64,000 bases of DNA. It comes from Mesobacterium_A hydrothermale (GTDB lineage Bacteria > Pseudomonadota > Alphaproteobacteria > Rhodobacterales > Rhodobacteraceae). Shown piece after piece: positions 44,701-51,832 of this stretch. Both the position numbers and the translations under genes were made by a program. The DNA lies in assembly GCF_035818635.1 (NCBI RefSeq), contig NZ_JAYLLH010000004.1, forward strand, positions 1 to 64,000. Reading direction: 5' to 3'. The stretch's first letter is position 1. Each line of letters starts with the position of its first letter. The notes beneath the pieces were generated by a model. That model had not been told where the DNA came from. It searched no databases and worked only from the letters and a program-made list of their open reading frames with translations.

Positions 44701-45587
44701 TCCTTGAGAAGGTCCGGGTCGACCGAAATGTTCGACCTTTTGACAAGGTCGATCACGCTTTCGGTGTCGGATTTGCCCTCCAGCGCCCGTGACGCCGCCC
44801 CCGCCACGGCATACAGCCCCAGCAAGATCGTTGCGCCGGTGATGATGCCATCGGCCTTGCTGGCCACCCGGTCGAACCCGCTTGCCAGCTTGGTGTTCAG
44901 GTTCAGCGCGGAAACTTTGCCCTCTTGATAGAACACCTGTCCGCTGCCGGGAACGTCCGAGGCGCGCCCGATCGAGACCCGCGACAGGAAATCGAGGTCT
45001 TTCAGGTTGTCCAGTGTCTTGTGGTAATAGTCATAGATTTCATCAAGGTCGAAATCCGGATTGTCCAGATATTTCTGAACTTCCAGGTCGATCTTCTTGG
45101 TGAACAGGAAGATCCGGTTGCCATCGGTGTTGACCAGTCCGTCGCGCAGGAAGGCCTGAAAATTCTTGATCCGCAGGTCCAGGTTCGCGGCAGCTTGCGC
45201 CGGATTGGACCTGACCTCCAGGTCATAGGCGGCGGCGAAATCATCCAGCTTCTCCTGCACGAACCAGCTATAGGTGGTGTGGACCGAGCCACCGGAATGC
45301 TGCATTGCCATGTAGCCATGGGTATCCGCGACCAGTTGTTGAGAAGCCGTAGTCGTCGGCAGCCAGACGCCGTTCGCTGCAGCATCGACATTGAAGCTGA
45401 AGCCCGCGCGCGCGGTGGCATCGTTTACGGCGTTCTGGAAGTCTTCGGTCAGGCTTTCGACGGGCAACAGATGGTGCGCCGCGACCGGCCCCCCGAAATC
45501 GCTGCGCCGCATCCCCGGCGCATCAATGGCTTCGGCATTGATCGCCCGCGCCAGTGCGCCTGTCGTCCGTTCGAAACTATTGACCAT
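38703..45587 (-). CDS. Giant secreted protein with N-terminal AHH-type nuclease domain, Calx-beta/CARDB repeats and DUF4214 tail
   Basis: A 2294-residue protein without a signal peptide. Residues about 34-125 read as an AHH-type HNH nuclease: AAHH (36-39), a spaced FNV and NG-LP segment (72-77), and closing H97, H103, Y106. Residues about 180-400 are helical with two hydrophobic stretches near 245-262 and 303-322. Then follow Calx-beta domains (about 531-640 and several later), a cadherin-like unit (LLANDSDPDGDPL), two CARDB-like segments, more Calx-beta, and tandem DUF4214 units (about 1955-2190). The C terminus (DVFVFDGWDSG to SDILV) resembles a type I secretion tail. Nuclease activity is predicted from motif pattern only. 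Convergent with the ArsR-led unit. Confidence 0.85.
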   Translation of the reverse strand: MVNSFERTTGALARAINAEAIDAPGMRRSDFGGPVAAHHLLPVESLTEDFQNAVNDATARAGFSFNVDAAANGVWLPTTTASQQLVADTHGYMAMQHSGGSVHTTYSWFVQEKLDDFAAAYDLEVRSNPAQAAANLDLRIKNFQAFLRDGLVNTDGNRIFLFTKKIDLEVQKYLDNPDFDLDEIYDYYHKTLDNLKDLDFLSRVSIGRASDVPGSGQVFYQEGKVSALNLNTKLASGFDRVASKADGIITGATILLGLYAVAGAASRALEGKSDTESVIDLVKRSNISVDPDLLKDIAQGAIKDAVLSVAAALTGLGLVWKGYQLVQGMGDLRTMLALADAYNDDPVTEELNAWISWVETEVATLAEALRPKSLLDVATLVAGGPATLLGKAVFNKLSDMIDTARTAKGDGAAGLEELHEQSALTMDLLFTLGVGSELNGSWVDDRLMLLPGHTLVRGQVGTDTLMVAGRIGDWEIVPVSNLDGSIDLRRLTDNRQVKLYSIERVEFSDGVLDLVPTDTPPPAPPPEVMLPTIQVEDATVGEGGVLQFRVHLGGTVAETDVTFRATTYLRETGGDYDGFIDKAFTLRAGTSETLIEVQTTADKVPEDDEVMSLNIHTVSGAQPPAASAAWADGTIANDDGAFAALLFEGQTVTGTLPAGGSQVYRVVTSGEGTLRIDLSRMTANADLEVLNNRFERIGDVGISSANASTADERVDFAFEPNQLYFVRLTSAGAETPFTLTLAPEFGDNGLPTARDDSLTVAPRNDGTIVVQKSALLANDSDPDGDPLRLSFLDGDGFGPTWVGNGTAQEVGDTIVFTPDGSGLPGRFAYAVTDDKSIHHDWALVTLNDQDAPEPGIDLAIENVRVNDLSYAEFASRGFTLPRDDPFRISYDVVNIGTATAEAQFVATGIAGSNGITQINASLPALSPGARTTITLSPRVDADAAGWAGFSPFVDLPRRILGDVDYDNNIQHKSVFFTDPLPTLDVDFQLSDVTIDGTPYATWHAAGMTIEDGHDPVIGWTITNTGTDASPVGFNVPTGLYLADGSGWLGTALGPFAAGQSKTVQLDPESAGLGIGVHGFGIRVNTQTGPGLQLVPETDDTNNRFSGTIQIEAHADTGTAADESWGLSWPDNPLALAQDEAAGSWILGVARMGTHTNRAAVATLAYSGTATRGEDFTGTTELVIGQNEGHETDGHGLRVDIIDDALDEADIETIKVTLLGVRYQDDNSAARLNPLYDSVTLALRDDDSPGGGSTGPEVRIIPSSADESRALRFTFDLLESAASPVTLTYEIGSGTATEGLDFVSLPGQQTVTLSNATPQRFIEVATLPDALVEPDETVRLTVVSVSGGHTAEAYYDATILDDDDGSGAALWFRPDVASVVEGGSATFSLQGDVRQLTGVQDAVLHLRGLVAEDLVSARVTFVGPNHNGDLQPQSHDYALVNGDWTNTATGQRLLPDSDGAPALFMTLPAQIVASRPQDFRVQIVMADDAVVQGDRSVVIGIEPYVGTDFHQDGTVGTLARLTVTDNDTAPAMPGSLSVSAVAAQVVEGDATPTVLSFDVTRSGGSDGAVSVAWSVPDGTGATLPGGGNSGTIRFADGESGAKRLTLQRPANTEDGPDVPVTVTLTNPTGGVSVVAAQSTVTVLDDDVSVPAIDLLTLDGDEIFVSGTPGQVSLTVEAPQGANAQDLIEMHWSADDQLDGGDLLLSSQTAGTLAASGVHTRSFRFATMPSDGAEGYVIATLLAQADGAVLDTVMHAARLSDTPLPNLLVSGGSAPNDLFVGQATTITASIKNKGTSPYDLEPFDEATGASTQAVTVRAYLSEDDTLDATDHLLGQADAAPVQWNEKTSVQVAFTLPEGLGAGDRRIIWVIDPDDRLTETTKADNLRVVTGLTLHPENVRAQVLGPGADLFVGAETADWVFSASGRDTLIGAGGADTLINGSDDSLIFGDGVDPHVVVTEASAVYRLYAATFGRLPDRGGYADWTEKLVTGQAELAAVARGFVVSQEFSQRYGALQDGAFIDLLYQNVLGRAADAGGRADWVARLDAGQTRADVLLGFSNSAEFTAQTAEAAAQFARAGSVASWGDAVFRLYQATLDRMPDLAGFKSWSTDLAAESSLSQIVPGFTGSAEFQQRYGGLGNGGFVDLLYRNVLGRDADPVGRSDWLARLDAGESRADVVLGFSESPEFVRASLPRLTEWMRAAGPHDIIAPDSGTHKVAGGEMADVFVFDGWDSGHTTVLDFEPWDYLRFNDFGVDSAQDIIDRTQAHGRDTAIVFDQLTVLLRGVSVDSLDVSDILV

Positions 45588-46001
45588 CTTACCCTGAACC
45601 CCACCCAGTCTGAACGACGCAATATAGCAACAATATCAGCGCGCCTTTGCGAAGCAAGAAAAACGCACGGCGACTCTGGCCTTGGGCCAAGGAGGCGCGC
45701 CCTGGCCCCTGCACAGCCTGGCGATCCAGGGCTGTTCCTGTCAGCTTTGGCGATTTTCCCGATAATTTGCCGACAGTGCAGTCCGGAGAGACGTTGCCGT
45801 GACTTGGTTTGATGCGCCATATCTGAACGGGACCGTCATAACCGTCGGCGCCAGGATCAGTGTCGCCGGCACGTACCAAGTGGTCGACGACGGCAATTTC
45901 CGCACCCATGGTGAACCTGTCGCCGAGGTCCGCCCTCCTGACAGCAACAGGCCGCCGGTCGCGCGGGCGTTTGACGGCAAGCGGGGCCTGTGGATGGGCG
46001 C
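45588..46001. other. 414-bp gap upstream of the giant nuclease-bearing gene
   Basis: This gap must hold the promoter of the giant gene (minus strand). No RNA or terminator is clear. One plus-strand frame opens with GTG at 45799 after GGAGAGA, about nine bases before it, and would encode 120 residues ending at 46161, overlapping the 3' end of the MBL gene in antisense. Its second half looks like a frame shadow, so I do not call it a gene. Confidence 0.4.
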
Positions 46002-47057
46002 TCAGATTTGGGGGATTTCCCAAACCTCACCGGCCTCCAGTGCGCGGAACCGGTCGGAGCTTACGGATTGCTGCTCTAGCGCGGCGAGCAGCCGGGCGCG
46101 GGGGGCATTGCGCCCTTCGTTGGTCAACTGGATGGTCCCCCAATGGTGGCCGATCCCATAAGCTGCGCCGCTCAGCCGGAACCCCGTTACGGCCTCGTCC
46201 GGGTTCTGGTGCTGGTCGGCCATGAACCACTGCGGATCATAGGCTCCGATCGGCAACAGCGCCGCCCGCAACCGCCCGAACCGGTCCGCTAGATCGCGAT
46301 AAGGCCGGCCCTGGTCAAACCCCGTATCCCCGACGAAAAGCACCGATCCGCGGCGGCCGGTCAGCACGAACGCCGCCCAAAGCGCCATCGACCTGTCATT
46401 CACGCCCCGTGCGCCCCAGTGGTGGCACGGCACGCAATGCACCCCAAGCGGCCCGAAGCGTGTCGATTGCCCCCAATCCTGGGTCTGGGTCCGCAGCCCG
46501 GTGCCGGCGATGATCGTGTCATTGCCCAGGGGCGTGATGACCATCGGATCGTGCTGCGCCTTCAGCCGGCGCAGCGTGGCAAGGTCCATGTGATCATAGT
46601 GGCAGTGGCTGAGCAGAACCAGATCGACAGGGGGCAGGTCGGCAAAAGCGATTCCCGGCGCCGTAACCCGTTTCGGTCCGGCAAAGCGGACAGGGGACGC
46701 GCGGTCGGACCAGAACGGATCCGTCAGGATGTTCAGCCCCTCGATTTGCACCAGCAGCGTCGCATGCCCCACCATGGTTACGGTCAGATCCGCCACCCGG
46801 GCGCGGGGCCGCGCGGGTGTCACGGGCAGGCTTTCGGGCCATTTCGCCGGGGCGTCGCCCATGCGCCAGCGCAGCACATCCGACAGGCCCTTGGGCGGCC
46901 GGCCATCGGGATTGAAGAACCGCAGCCCGTCGAAATGGTCCGACACAGGGCCGTCGTAATAGCGATTGGAACCGCGACGTACGACCGTTGCAGTGCCAGC
47001 CGCCGTCGAAAGCCCGATCAGGGTCGCTGCGGATCGAAGAAAGCTGCGACGGGTCAT
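46002..47057 (-). CDS. Tat-exported MBL-fold hydrolase (NAPE-PLD/UlaG-like)
   Basis: About 351 residues. A twin-arginine-type signal (MTRRSFLRSAATLIGL) suggests export in folded form to the periplasm. The metal site motif is HCHYDHMD, with later GHATLLVQ, FVGDTGFD and HHWGT segments. The GAYDPQWFM and NPDEAV ends match the NAPE-PLD-like subgroup of metallo-beta-lactamases, which includes phospholipid-cleaving enzymes. The ATG at 47057 was chosen because it begins the signal; the frame to 47273 overlaps the tautomerase gene. It is 91 bp downstream of that gene on the same strand. Confidence 0.85.
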   Translation of the reverse strand: MTRRSFLRSAATLIGLSTAAGTATVVRRGSNRYYDGPVSDHFDGLRFFNPDGRPPKGLSDVLRWRMGDAPAKWPESLPVTPARPRARVADLTVTMVGHATLLVQIEGLNILTDPFWSDRASPVRFAGPKRVTAPGIAFADLPPVDLVLLSHCHYDHMDLATLRRLKAQHDPMVITPLGNDTIIAGTGLRTQTQDWGQSTRFGPLGVHCVPCHHWGARGVNDRSMALWAAFVLTGRRGSVLFVGDTGFDQGRPYRDLADRFGRLRAALLPIGAYDPQWFMADQHQNPDEAVTGFRLSGAAYGIGHHWGTIQLTNEGRNAPRARLLAALEQQSVSSDRFRALEAGEVWEIPQI

Positions 47058-47148
47058 GTGGCTTTCCTTGTCGGCGTTTGGGGCGGAAAGGGGCCAATTG
47101 GGCCATGGAAGCCTTGCCCAAGCCCGCCCGGCGCGCGACCCACGGGGG

Positions 47149-47376
47149 TTACATGGAGTATCCCGGCTTCTTGTAAAGCTGTTCGGGCCGGTTTTCGATG
47201 TCGGGCAGGTAAACCTTTTCGCGCCAGTCGGCAGAGTCGATCTCTTCAATGGCAATCGAAACCGACGCGTCACGATACCCCAGCATCTCGGTCAGGTTTT
47301 GGTTGATCGCTGCGGCAAGCGCCTGTTTCTGTTCTTCGGACTTTCCGGGCCAAATCTTGACGATGACATGGGGCAT
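47149..47376 (-). CDS. Small tautomerase-family protein (4-oxalocrotonate tautomerase-like)
   Basis: A 75-residue protein of the tautomerase superfamily. After removal of the initiator Met, the mature N terminus is Pro (MPHVIVKIWPGKSEEQK), the catalytic base of this family. The PptA-like length and the AINQNLTEML helix fit. Substrate unknown. The ATG at 47376 follows AAGGACC; the upstream extension to 47442 would bury the proline and is rejected. It probably heads a two-gene unit with the Tat MBL protein. Confidence 0.85.
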   Translation of the reverse strand: MPHVIVKIWPGKSEEQKQALAAAINQNLTEMLGYRDASVSIAIEEIDSADWREKVYLPDIENRPEQLYKKPGYSM

Positions 47377-47490
47377 TCCTGGGTCCTTCCGCTGAAAAGG
47401 GTTGATCCCCTTGGGATGCGGCAATCGGGCGACAATTTCCACCCCCCCCGCGCACCGAAGGCGTGCCCGCAGGCAAGACGCGCGGCGATG

Positions 47491-50400
47491 TCACGGCACG
47501 TCGAACAGCCCCATCAGCGCCGACATGTTGTCCGCGATGCCAAAGACACCTTGCAGCATGATCTGGGTGTCGGCCAGGTCGATCAGCGTGCCAGTACCCA
47601 GCGTCGCTTCGCGGGCGTCGCCCGCGTCAATCTGCTCTGCCCCGGTCAGGGCGGTGATATAGTCGATATTGATCAGCCGGTCGCTGCCATCGCCGAAATC
47701 GGTGATGATGTTCAACCCGTCGTCCAGATCAAAGACAAAGTCATCCGCGCCGTCCCCGCCGACCAGAACATCGGTGCCGGTTCCCGCGATCAACGTGTCA
47801 TCCTTGGCATTGCCGATCAGCGTGTCATTGCCATCGCCCCCAAGAATCCGGTCCTGTCCGTCATCGCCGCGCAATTCGTCATTGCCCGCGTCCCCCATCA
47901 GGGTATCGCGCCCATTGCCCCCTGCAATGGTATCGTCACCATCCCCACCAGACAGGAAATCGCGACCCGCGCGCCCGATCAGCACATCATTGCCGGTCTC
48001 GCCGAACATCAGGTCGGATTCCTCGCTCAGGTCCGCCGTGACAATTTCGTCAGCGGTTTCGAACGCGCCTTGGCCCAGCAGGATCTCATACGGAGCGGTG
48101 ATGACGGCAAGCGGGTTGTTGATCAGGAAAAACGGATCGAAGGTCGCGGACTGATCGCCGCCATCCAGAACATCATCGCCCGCGCCGGCGAACACGATAT
48201 CTATGCCGACGCCGCCATTGATGTCGTCATCGCCATCGCCCCCATAGATCGTGTCCTGACCGTTGCCACCGTTCAGGGCATCGTTGCCATCGCCCCCGTC
48301 GATGCTGTCCGCACCGGCATTGCCATCAATGACATCATCGCCGTCGCCGCCCAGCAGGGTGTCCTTGTTGTCGCCGCCGGCGATGGTGTCGAACCCGGCC
48401 CCGCCATTGACCAGATCATTGCCGCCGCGCGCCGGGACGACATCATCAAAGAGGGTCAAAGGGTCGAAAACATTGTTGCTCCCGTTGCCGTCAACGGTGT
48501 TGGCGATACTCAGAAACCCCCAGACGGTTTCCGCGCTTTCCGCGCCGCGCGCGTCCACCGCGCCGAATCCGATCAGGTAATACCCGGCCGACGGGCTGTC
48601 ACCGCCCAGCGTGCTGAAATCAAAGCGTCCGATGGGCATGTTGAACGTCCAGGTCGGAAAGGCCGCGTTCAGCTTGGTATAGTCGATCGGGACCAGGGCC
48701 CCGCTGTCATCGACATAGGACCAGTCGCGCAGCACATAGCCGGTGAACCCGTCGCCGTCGGGATCGGTGAAGATGGTGCCGATGTCGGGCAGTTGCACGT
48801 TGCCGCCAACGCCTTCGTTCACCAGCGTGAAGGCCACGACGCTTTGATCGGGGTTGGCAAACTGGCTTCCCAGCCGCCCTTCGACCTGCGCATTCAGCCC
48901 GGTCAGGGCCGGATCGCCGGTGAAGACCGGGGCCGCGTTGGGGTTTTCGATCTGCACCACCAATTCGCGCTGCGCGCTGGCCCCGTGCCGGTCGGTGACC
49001 TGCACCTGCACGACCACCTCGGCGATCTCATCCCCGGCAAGGCTGTCGAACGCGCCTTGCGGGTCGAAATTCAGAACGCTGCCGCTGACAGATGCCAGCC
49101 CGCCCCCGGTTTGCGAGAGTACCGCGTAGGTCAGGCTCGACGCGTCGTCGTCGCTGTCGATGTCATTGGCCAGGGTCGCCAGGTCGAAGGACAGCGTTTC
49201 GTCGGCCTCGATCATCGGCAGCGGCGCGTCGGCCAGCGTCGGCGCATCGTTGCGGCCCGTCACCGTAACGGTCACGTCGTTCACTGCGCTTTCGCCCCGG
49301 GCGTCGGTGGCGGTGACCTGGATGACGACATCGCGGGTTTCGCCCAAGGCCAGGGTCTGGAAATCCGCGCCGGGATCAAAGGTCAGCGTGGTGCCAAGGA
49401 TCGTCGCGCTGCCCTCGGACGGTGCGCCGGTGATGGTATAGCTCAGCGAGGTGCCGTCATCTTCGCTGTCCGCATCCGCCCCAAGCGCGGCAAGATCAAC
49501 GTCGACCGTTGGGCCATCCTCGACCGCGGCTGCGGTTCCGGCGGCCAGCGTCGGGGCATCGTTGCGGCCGGTGATGGTCAACCGCACATCGGCACTGGCG
49601 CTGAAGCCCTGGTCGTCGATGATCGTATAGGTCAGGTGGCGGACGATTTCCGACCTCGCGTTCAGAGCGTCGAAATTGGCGCCGGGATCGAAAACCAGCG
49701 ATTTTTCATCCTTGATCGTGACACTGCCGTCGGGCAGGCCCGGCGCATTGACCGACACGATCCGCAGCGCATCCGTGTTCCATTCGATCAGGTCCAGATC
49801 GTTTTGCAAAACGTCGATTTCGACCACGCTGTTTTCATCGGTTGTGGCCACGTCATCCAGCGCCACCACCGGCGCGCGGACGTCCAGCCGTTCGAAATGC
49901 GACACGAACATCTGTGCCGTCTTCATCCGATAGTCGCGGCCCGCGTCTACCGCGGCCTGCAGCGCCGCCAGGTCCTGCAGGAAGGTCTTGCTGGTGGCTT
50001 GCGCCTTGGTCAGTACCAGCCGCAACGTATCCACCCCGCCGCCGCCATCATACCGGTCGCCGGTCCCGGGATCGACGGCGAAGCGATGGATCAGCAGGTC
50101 ATTGCCCCAGCCAAGGTCAACGCGGTCCCGGCCCGGGCCTGCATCGACGGTGTCGTGTCCGCTTCCGGCGCAGACCTTGTCATTGCCGGCACCTGTACGG
50201 ATCGTGTCGTTCCCATTGCCGCCAAAGACCGTATCATTGCCATTGCCTGCGCCGACCAGGTCATTGCCGTTGCCCGCGCCGATCAGGTCATTGCCGTTGC
50301 CGGCGAACACGCGGTCGTGGCCCTGACCCGCCCAGATGGTGTCATTGCCATTGCCGCCAAAGACCGTGTCATTGCCGTTGCCTGCTTCGATCCGGTCGTT

Positions 50401-50955
50401 GCCGTTGCCCGCGCCGATCAGGTCGTTGCCGCCGCCGGCGTCGACCTGATCGTTGCCTGATCCGGCCCAGATGGTATCGTTGCCCGTGCCACCGAACACC
50501 CTGTCGTTGCCGTCGCCGCCGTTGACCAGGTCATGGCCGTTGCCTGCCCAGATGGTGTCATTGCCCTTGCCACCAAAGACGGTGTCGTTGCCAGTGCCGG
50601 TTGTGACCCGGTCGTTGCCGTCGCCTGCACCAACAAAATCACGGCCGTTGCCCGTGATCACCGTATCCTGGCCCGCACCGGCCCAGACCGTGTCATTTCC
50701 TGCGCCCGTCTGCAGCAGATTGTCGGCCTCGAACCCGGTTTCGTGGATACGGCCATCCGGATAGGTCACCTTGCGCTCGACAATCCGTTCGAACGGACCC
50801 GGCGTGTACCAGGTTTCGATCCGACGCCCATCGGGCATCACAACGCTGCGGTACAGCAATGCCCCGGCCGGGTCGCGCCAGTCGTGTCTGTCGCACCCCG
50901 TTTTGTCGCTGTGATGGGTGATGCTGTAACCGGGATGAAAAGCGTTTGTGGACAT
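47491..50955 (-). CDS. RTX calcium-binding protein with N- and C-terminal nonapeptide arrays
   Basis: A 1154-residue protein with no signal peptide, a probable type I secretion substrate. A short head (residues 1-75, YPDGRIHETGF) is followed by a very regular RTX array (about 80-300: GNGNDTVFGGNGNDTIWAG and similar). Three cadherin/VCBS-like repeats (ending VTGRNDAPTLA) span about 355-640. A second RTX array (about 860-1080: GGDGDDVIDGN) and a DDFVFDLDDG-type tail end the protein. RTX units fold on calcium outside the cell; role likely adhesion or surface layer. The ATG at 50955 follows TTGAGG. No inactive or broken segment seen. Confidence 0.9.
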   Translation of the reverse strand: MSTNAFHPGYSITHHSDKTGCDRHDWRDPAGALLYRSVVMPDGRRIETWYTPGPFERIVERKVTYPDGRIHETGFEADNLLQTGAGNDTVWAGAGQDTVITGNGRDFVGAGDGNDRVTTGTGNDTVFGGKGNDTIWAGNGHDLVNGGDGNDRVFGGTGNDTIWAGSGNDQVDAGGGNDLIGAGNGNDRIEAGNGNDTVFGGNGNDTIWAGQGHDRVFAGNGNDLIGAGNGNDLVGAGNGNDTVFGGNGNDTIRTGAGNDKVCAGSGHDTVDAGPGRDRVDLGWGNDLLIHRFAVDPGTGDRYDGGGGVDTLRLVLTKAQATSKTFLQDLAALQAAVDAGRDYRMKTAQMFVSHFERLDVRAPVVALDDVATTDENSVVEIDVLQNDLDLIEWNTDALRIVSVNAPGLPDGSVTIKDEKSLVFDPGANFDALNARSEIVRHLTYTIIDDQGFSASADVRLTITGRNDAPTLAAGTAAAVEDGPTVDVDLAALGADADSEDDGTSLSYTITGAPSEGSATILGTTLTFDPGADFQTLALGETRDVVIQVTATDARGESAVNDVTVTVTGRNDAPTLADAPLPMIEADETLSFDLATLANDIDSDDDASSLTYAVLSQTGGGLASVSGSVLNFDPQGAFDSLAGDEIAEVVVQVQVTDRHGASAQRELVVQIENPNAAPVFTGDPALTGLNAQVEGRLGSQFANPDQSVVAFTLVNEGVGGNVQLPDIGTIFTDPDGDGFTGYVLRDWSYVDDSGALVPIDYTKLNAAFPTWTFNMPIGRFDFSTLGGDSPSAGYYLIGFGAVDARGAESAETVWGFLSIANTVDGNGSNNVFDPLTLFDDVVPARGGNDLVNGGAGFDTIAGGDNKDTLLGGDGDDVIDGNAGADSIDGGDGNDALNGGNGQDTIYGGDGDDDINGGVGIDIVFAGAGDDVLDGGDQSATFDPFFLINNPLAVITAPYEILLGQGAFETADEIVTADLSEESDLMFGETGNDVLIGRAGRDFLSGGDGDDTIAGGNGRDTLMGDAGNDELRGDDGQDRILGGDGNDTLIGNAKDDTLIAGTGTDVLVGGDGADDFVFDLDDGLNIITDFGDGSDRLINIDYITALTGAEQIDAGDAREATLGTGTLIDLADTQIMLQGVFGIADNMSALMGLFDVP
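50055..50715 (-). repeat. N-terminal RTX nonapeptide DNA repeat array
   Basis: About 24 tandem 27-bp units, often paired as 54-bp units, encoding alternating GNGNDTVFG and GNGNDTIWA type nonapeptides. The DNA identity between units is high, which suggests recent expansion or gene conversion. Bounds are approximate. Confidence 0.75.
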
Positions 50956-51563
50956 GAAAACCTCAAAAAACGCAGGGACCTTGTGACTGCAAGCGCGCGA
51001 CGGCGCGCGCAAAACGACTGTTTGACTGGGGGGACGATCGAGGAGCCATTGACCGTGCGGCATAAACCAAATTCGGCCATGCCTGCTTTACTTTGCAATG
51101 GCTCCTTTTTTCCCCGGCCTTGGCCAAGTCTCCCCAATAGCGAGGACGACCCCTAGCACATTTTGGCCGCAATTCTGCCATGTTTTTGTGCGATTTTGCG
51201 AAACTGTTCGTTTCGACGGGCTGTCGGGCGCGACCTGCGCCGCGTACAAAAGGCGAGGTTGAAGCGCGCGGCCAACCCGGAACGGGCGGCCGCAAAAGGC
51301 GGACTGTTTGCCCGGTTCCTTTGCACAAGCGGCGTGACGCTCACAGTTGAACTGCGCCGCACGCATAGTCCTGCGGTCTGATCGTACGAAAAACTGCATC
51401 GTCGCGCGGGGGATGAAACGTGGTCAGTCAGGTTGCACGACCCTTGCCAGACGGCCGCAACGTCACAGTATTTCGATATTTCTGGCCGCGTTGCGAAATC
51501 AGGGAAGGCCTTAGCCGGTGTCTTTGAAGGGTTGCCAGATTTCCGAAAGAAATCAATGGCAAG
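50956..51563. other. 608-bp gene-free region between RTX gene and tRNA-Ser
   Basis: It must hold the promoter of the RTX gene (minus strand). The frames on both strands that cross this stretch run into the tRNA or lack start signals, so I call none. No strong terminator or repeat was noticed. A small RNA cannot be excluded. Confidence 0.5.
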
Positions 51564-51653
51564 TGGCGGAGAGACAGGGATTCGAACCCTGGGTGGGCTT
51601 GCACCCACAACGGTTTTCGAGACCGCCCCGTTCGACCACTCCGGCACCTCTCC
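51564..51653 (-). tRNA. tRNA-Ser (anticodon CGA)
   Basis: Read on the minus strand, 51653 to 51564 is a class II tRNA. The acceptor stem is GGAGAGG with TCTCTCC, the anticodon loop is CTCGAAA (anticodon CGA), a long variable arm (TTGTGGGTGCAAGCCCACC) follows, and the T-arm has GGTTCGAATCC. G-CCA is encoded at the 3' end. Confidence 0.97.
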
Positions 51654-51832
51654 GCGGGGGTCTGGGTGCGGTGCGTGTAGCGGGTTGCGGTTCCAGGCGC
51701 AACAGCAAATCGACAGAAATTTGATGTCTCTGAATCCCCCTGTGAGCGCTTTGTGCGCTTGGAAAACCGGTCCCGGCTGAATAGGGTTCGGGCACCGCCC
51801 GAACAGGCCCCCAGTCCAAGGAGACAGCGCCC

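Noticed and set aside
45799..46161. GTG-started frame of 120 codons as an immunity gene
   Set aside because: Good ribosome site, but the second half is antisense to the MBL gene and shadow-like. Left as a hypothesis only.
46966..50460. Very long open frame (1164 codons) antisense to the RTX gene
   Set aside because: It mirrors the repetitive, GC-rich RTX coding on the minus strand, has no ribosome site or domain sense, and its composition follows the antisense of the nonapeptides.
50055..50715. CRISPR-like array
   Set aside because: Repeats are in frame, 27 bp long and contiguous without unique spacers; they encode RTX nonapeptides.
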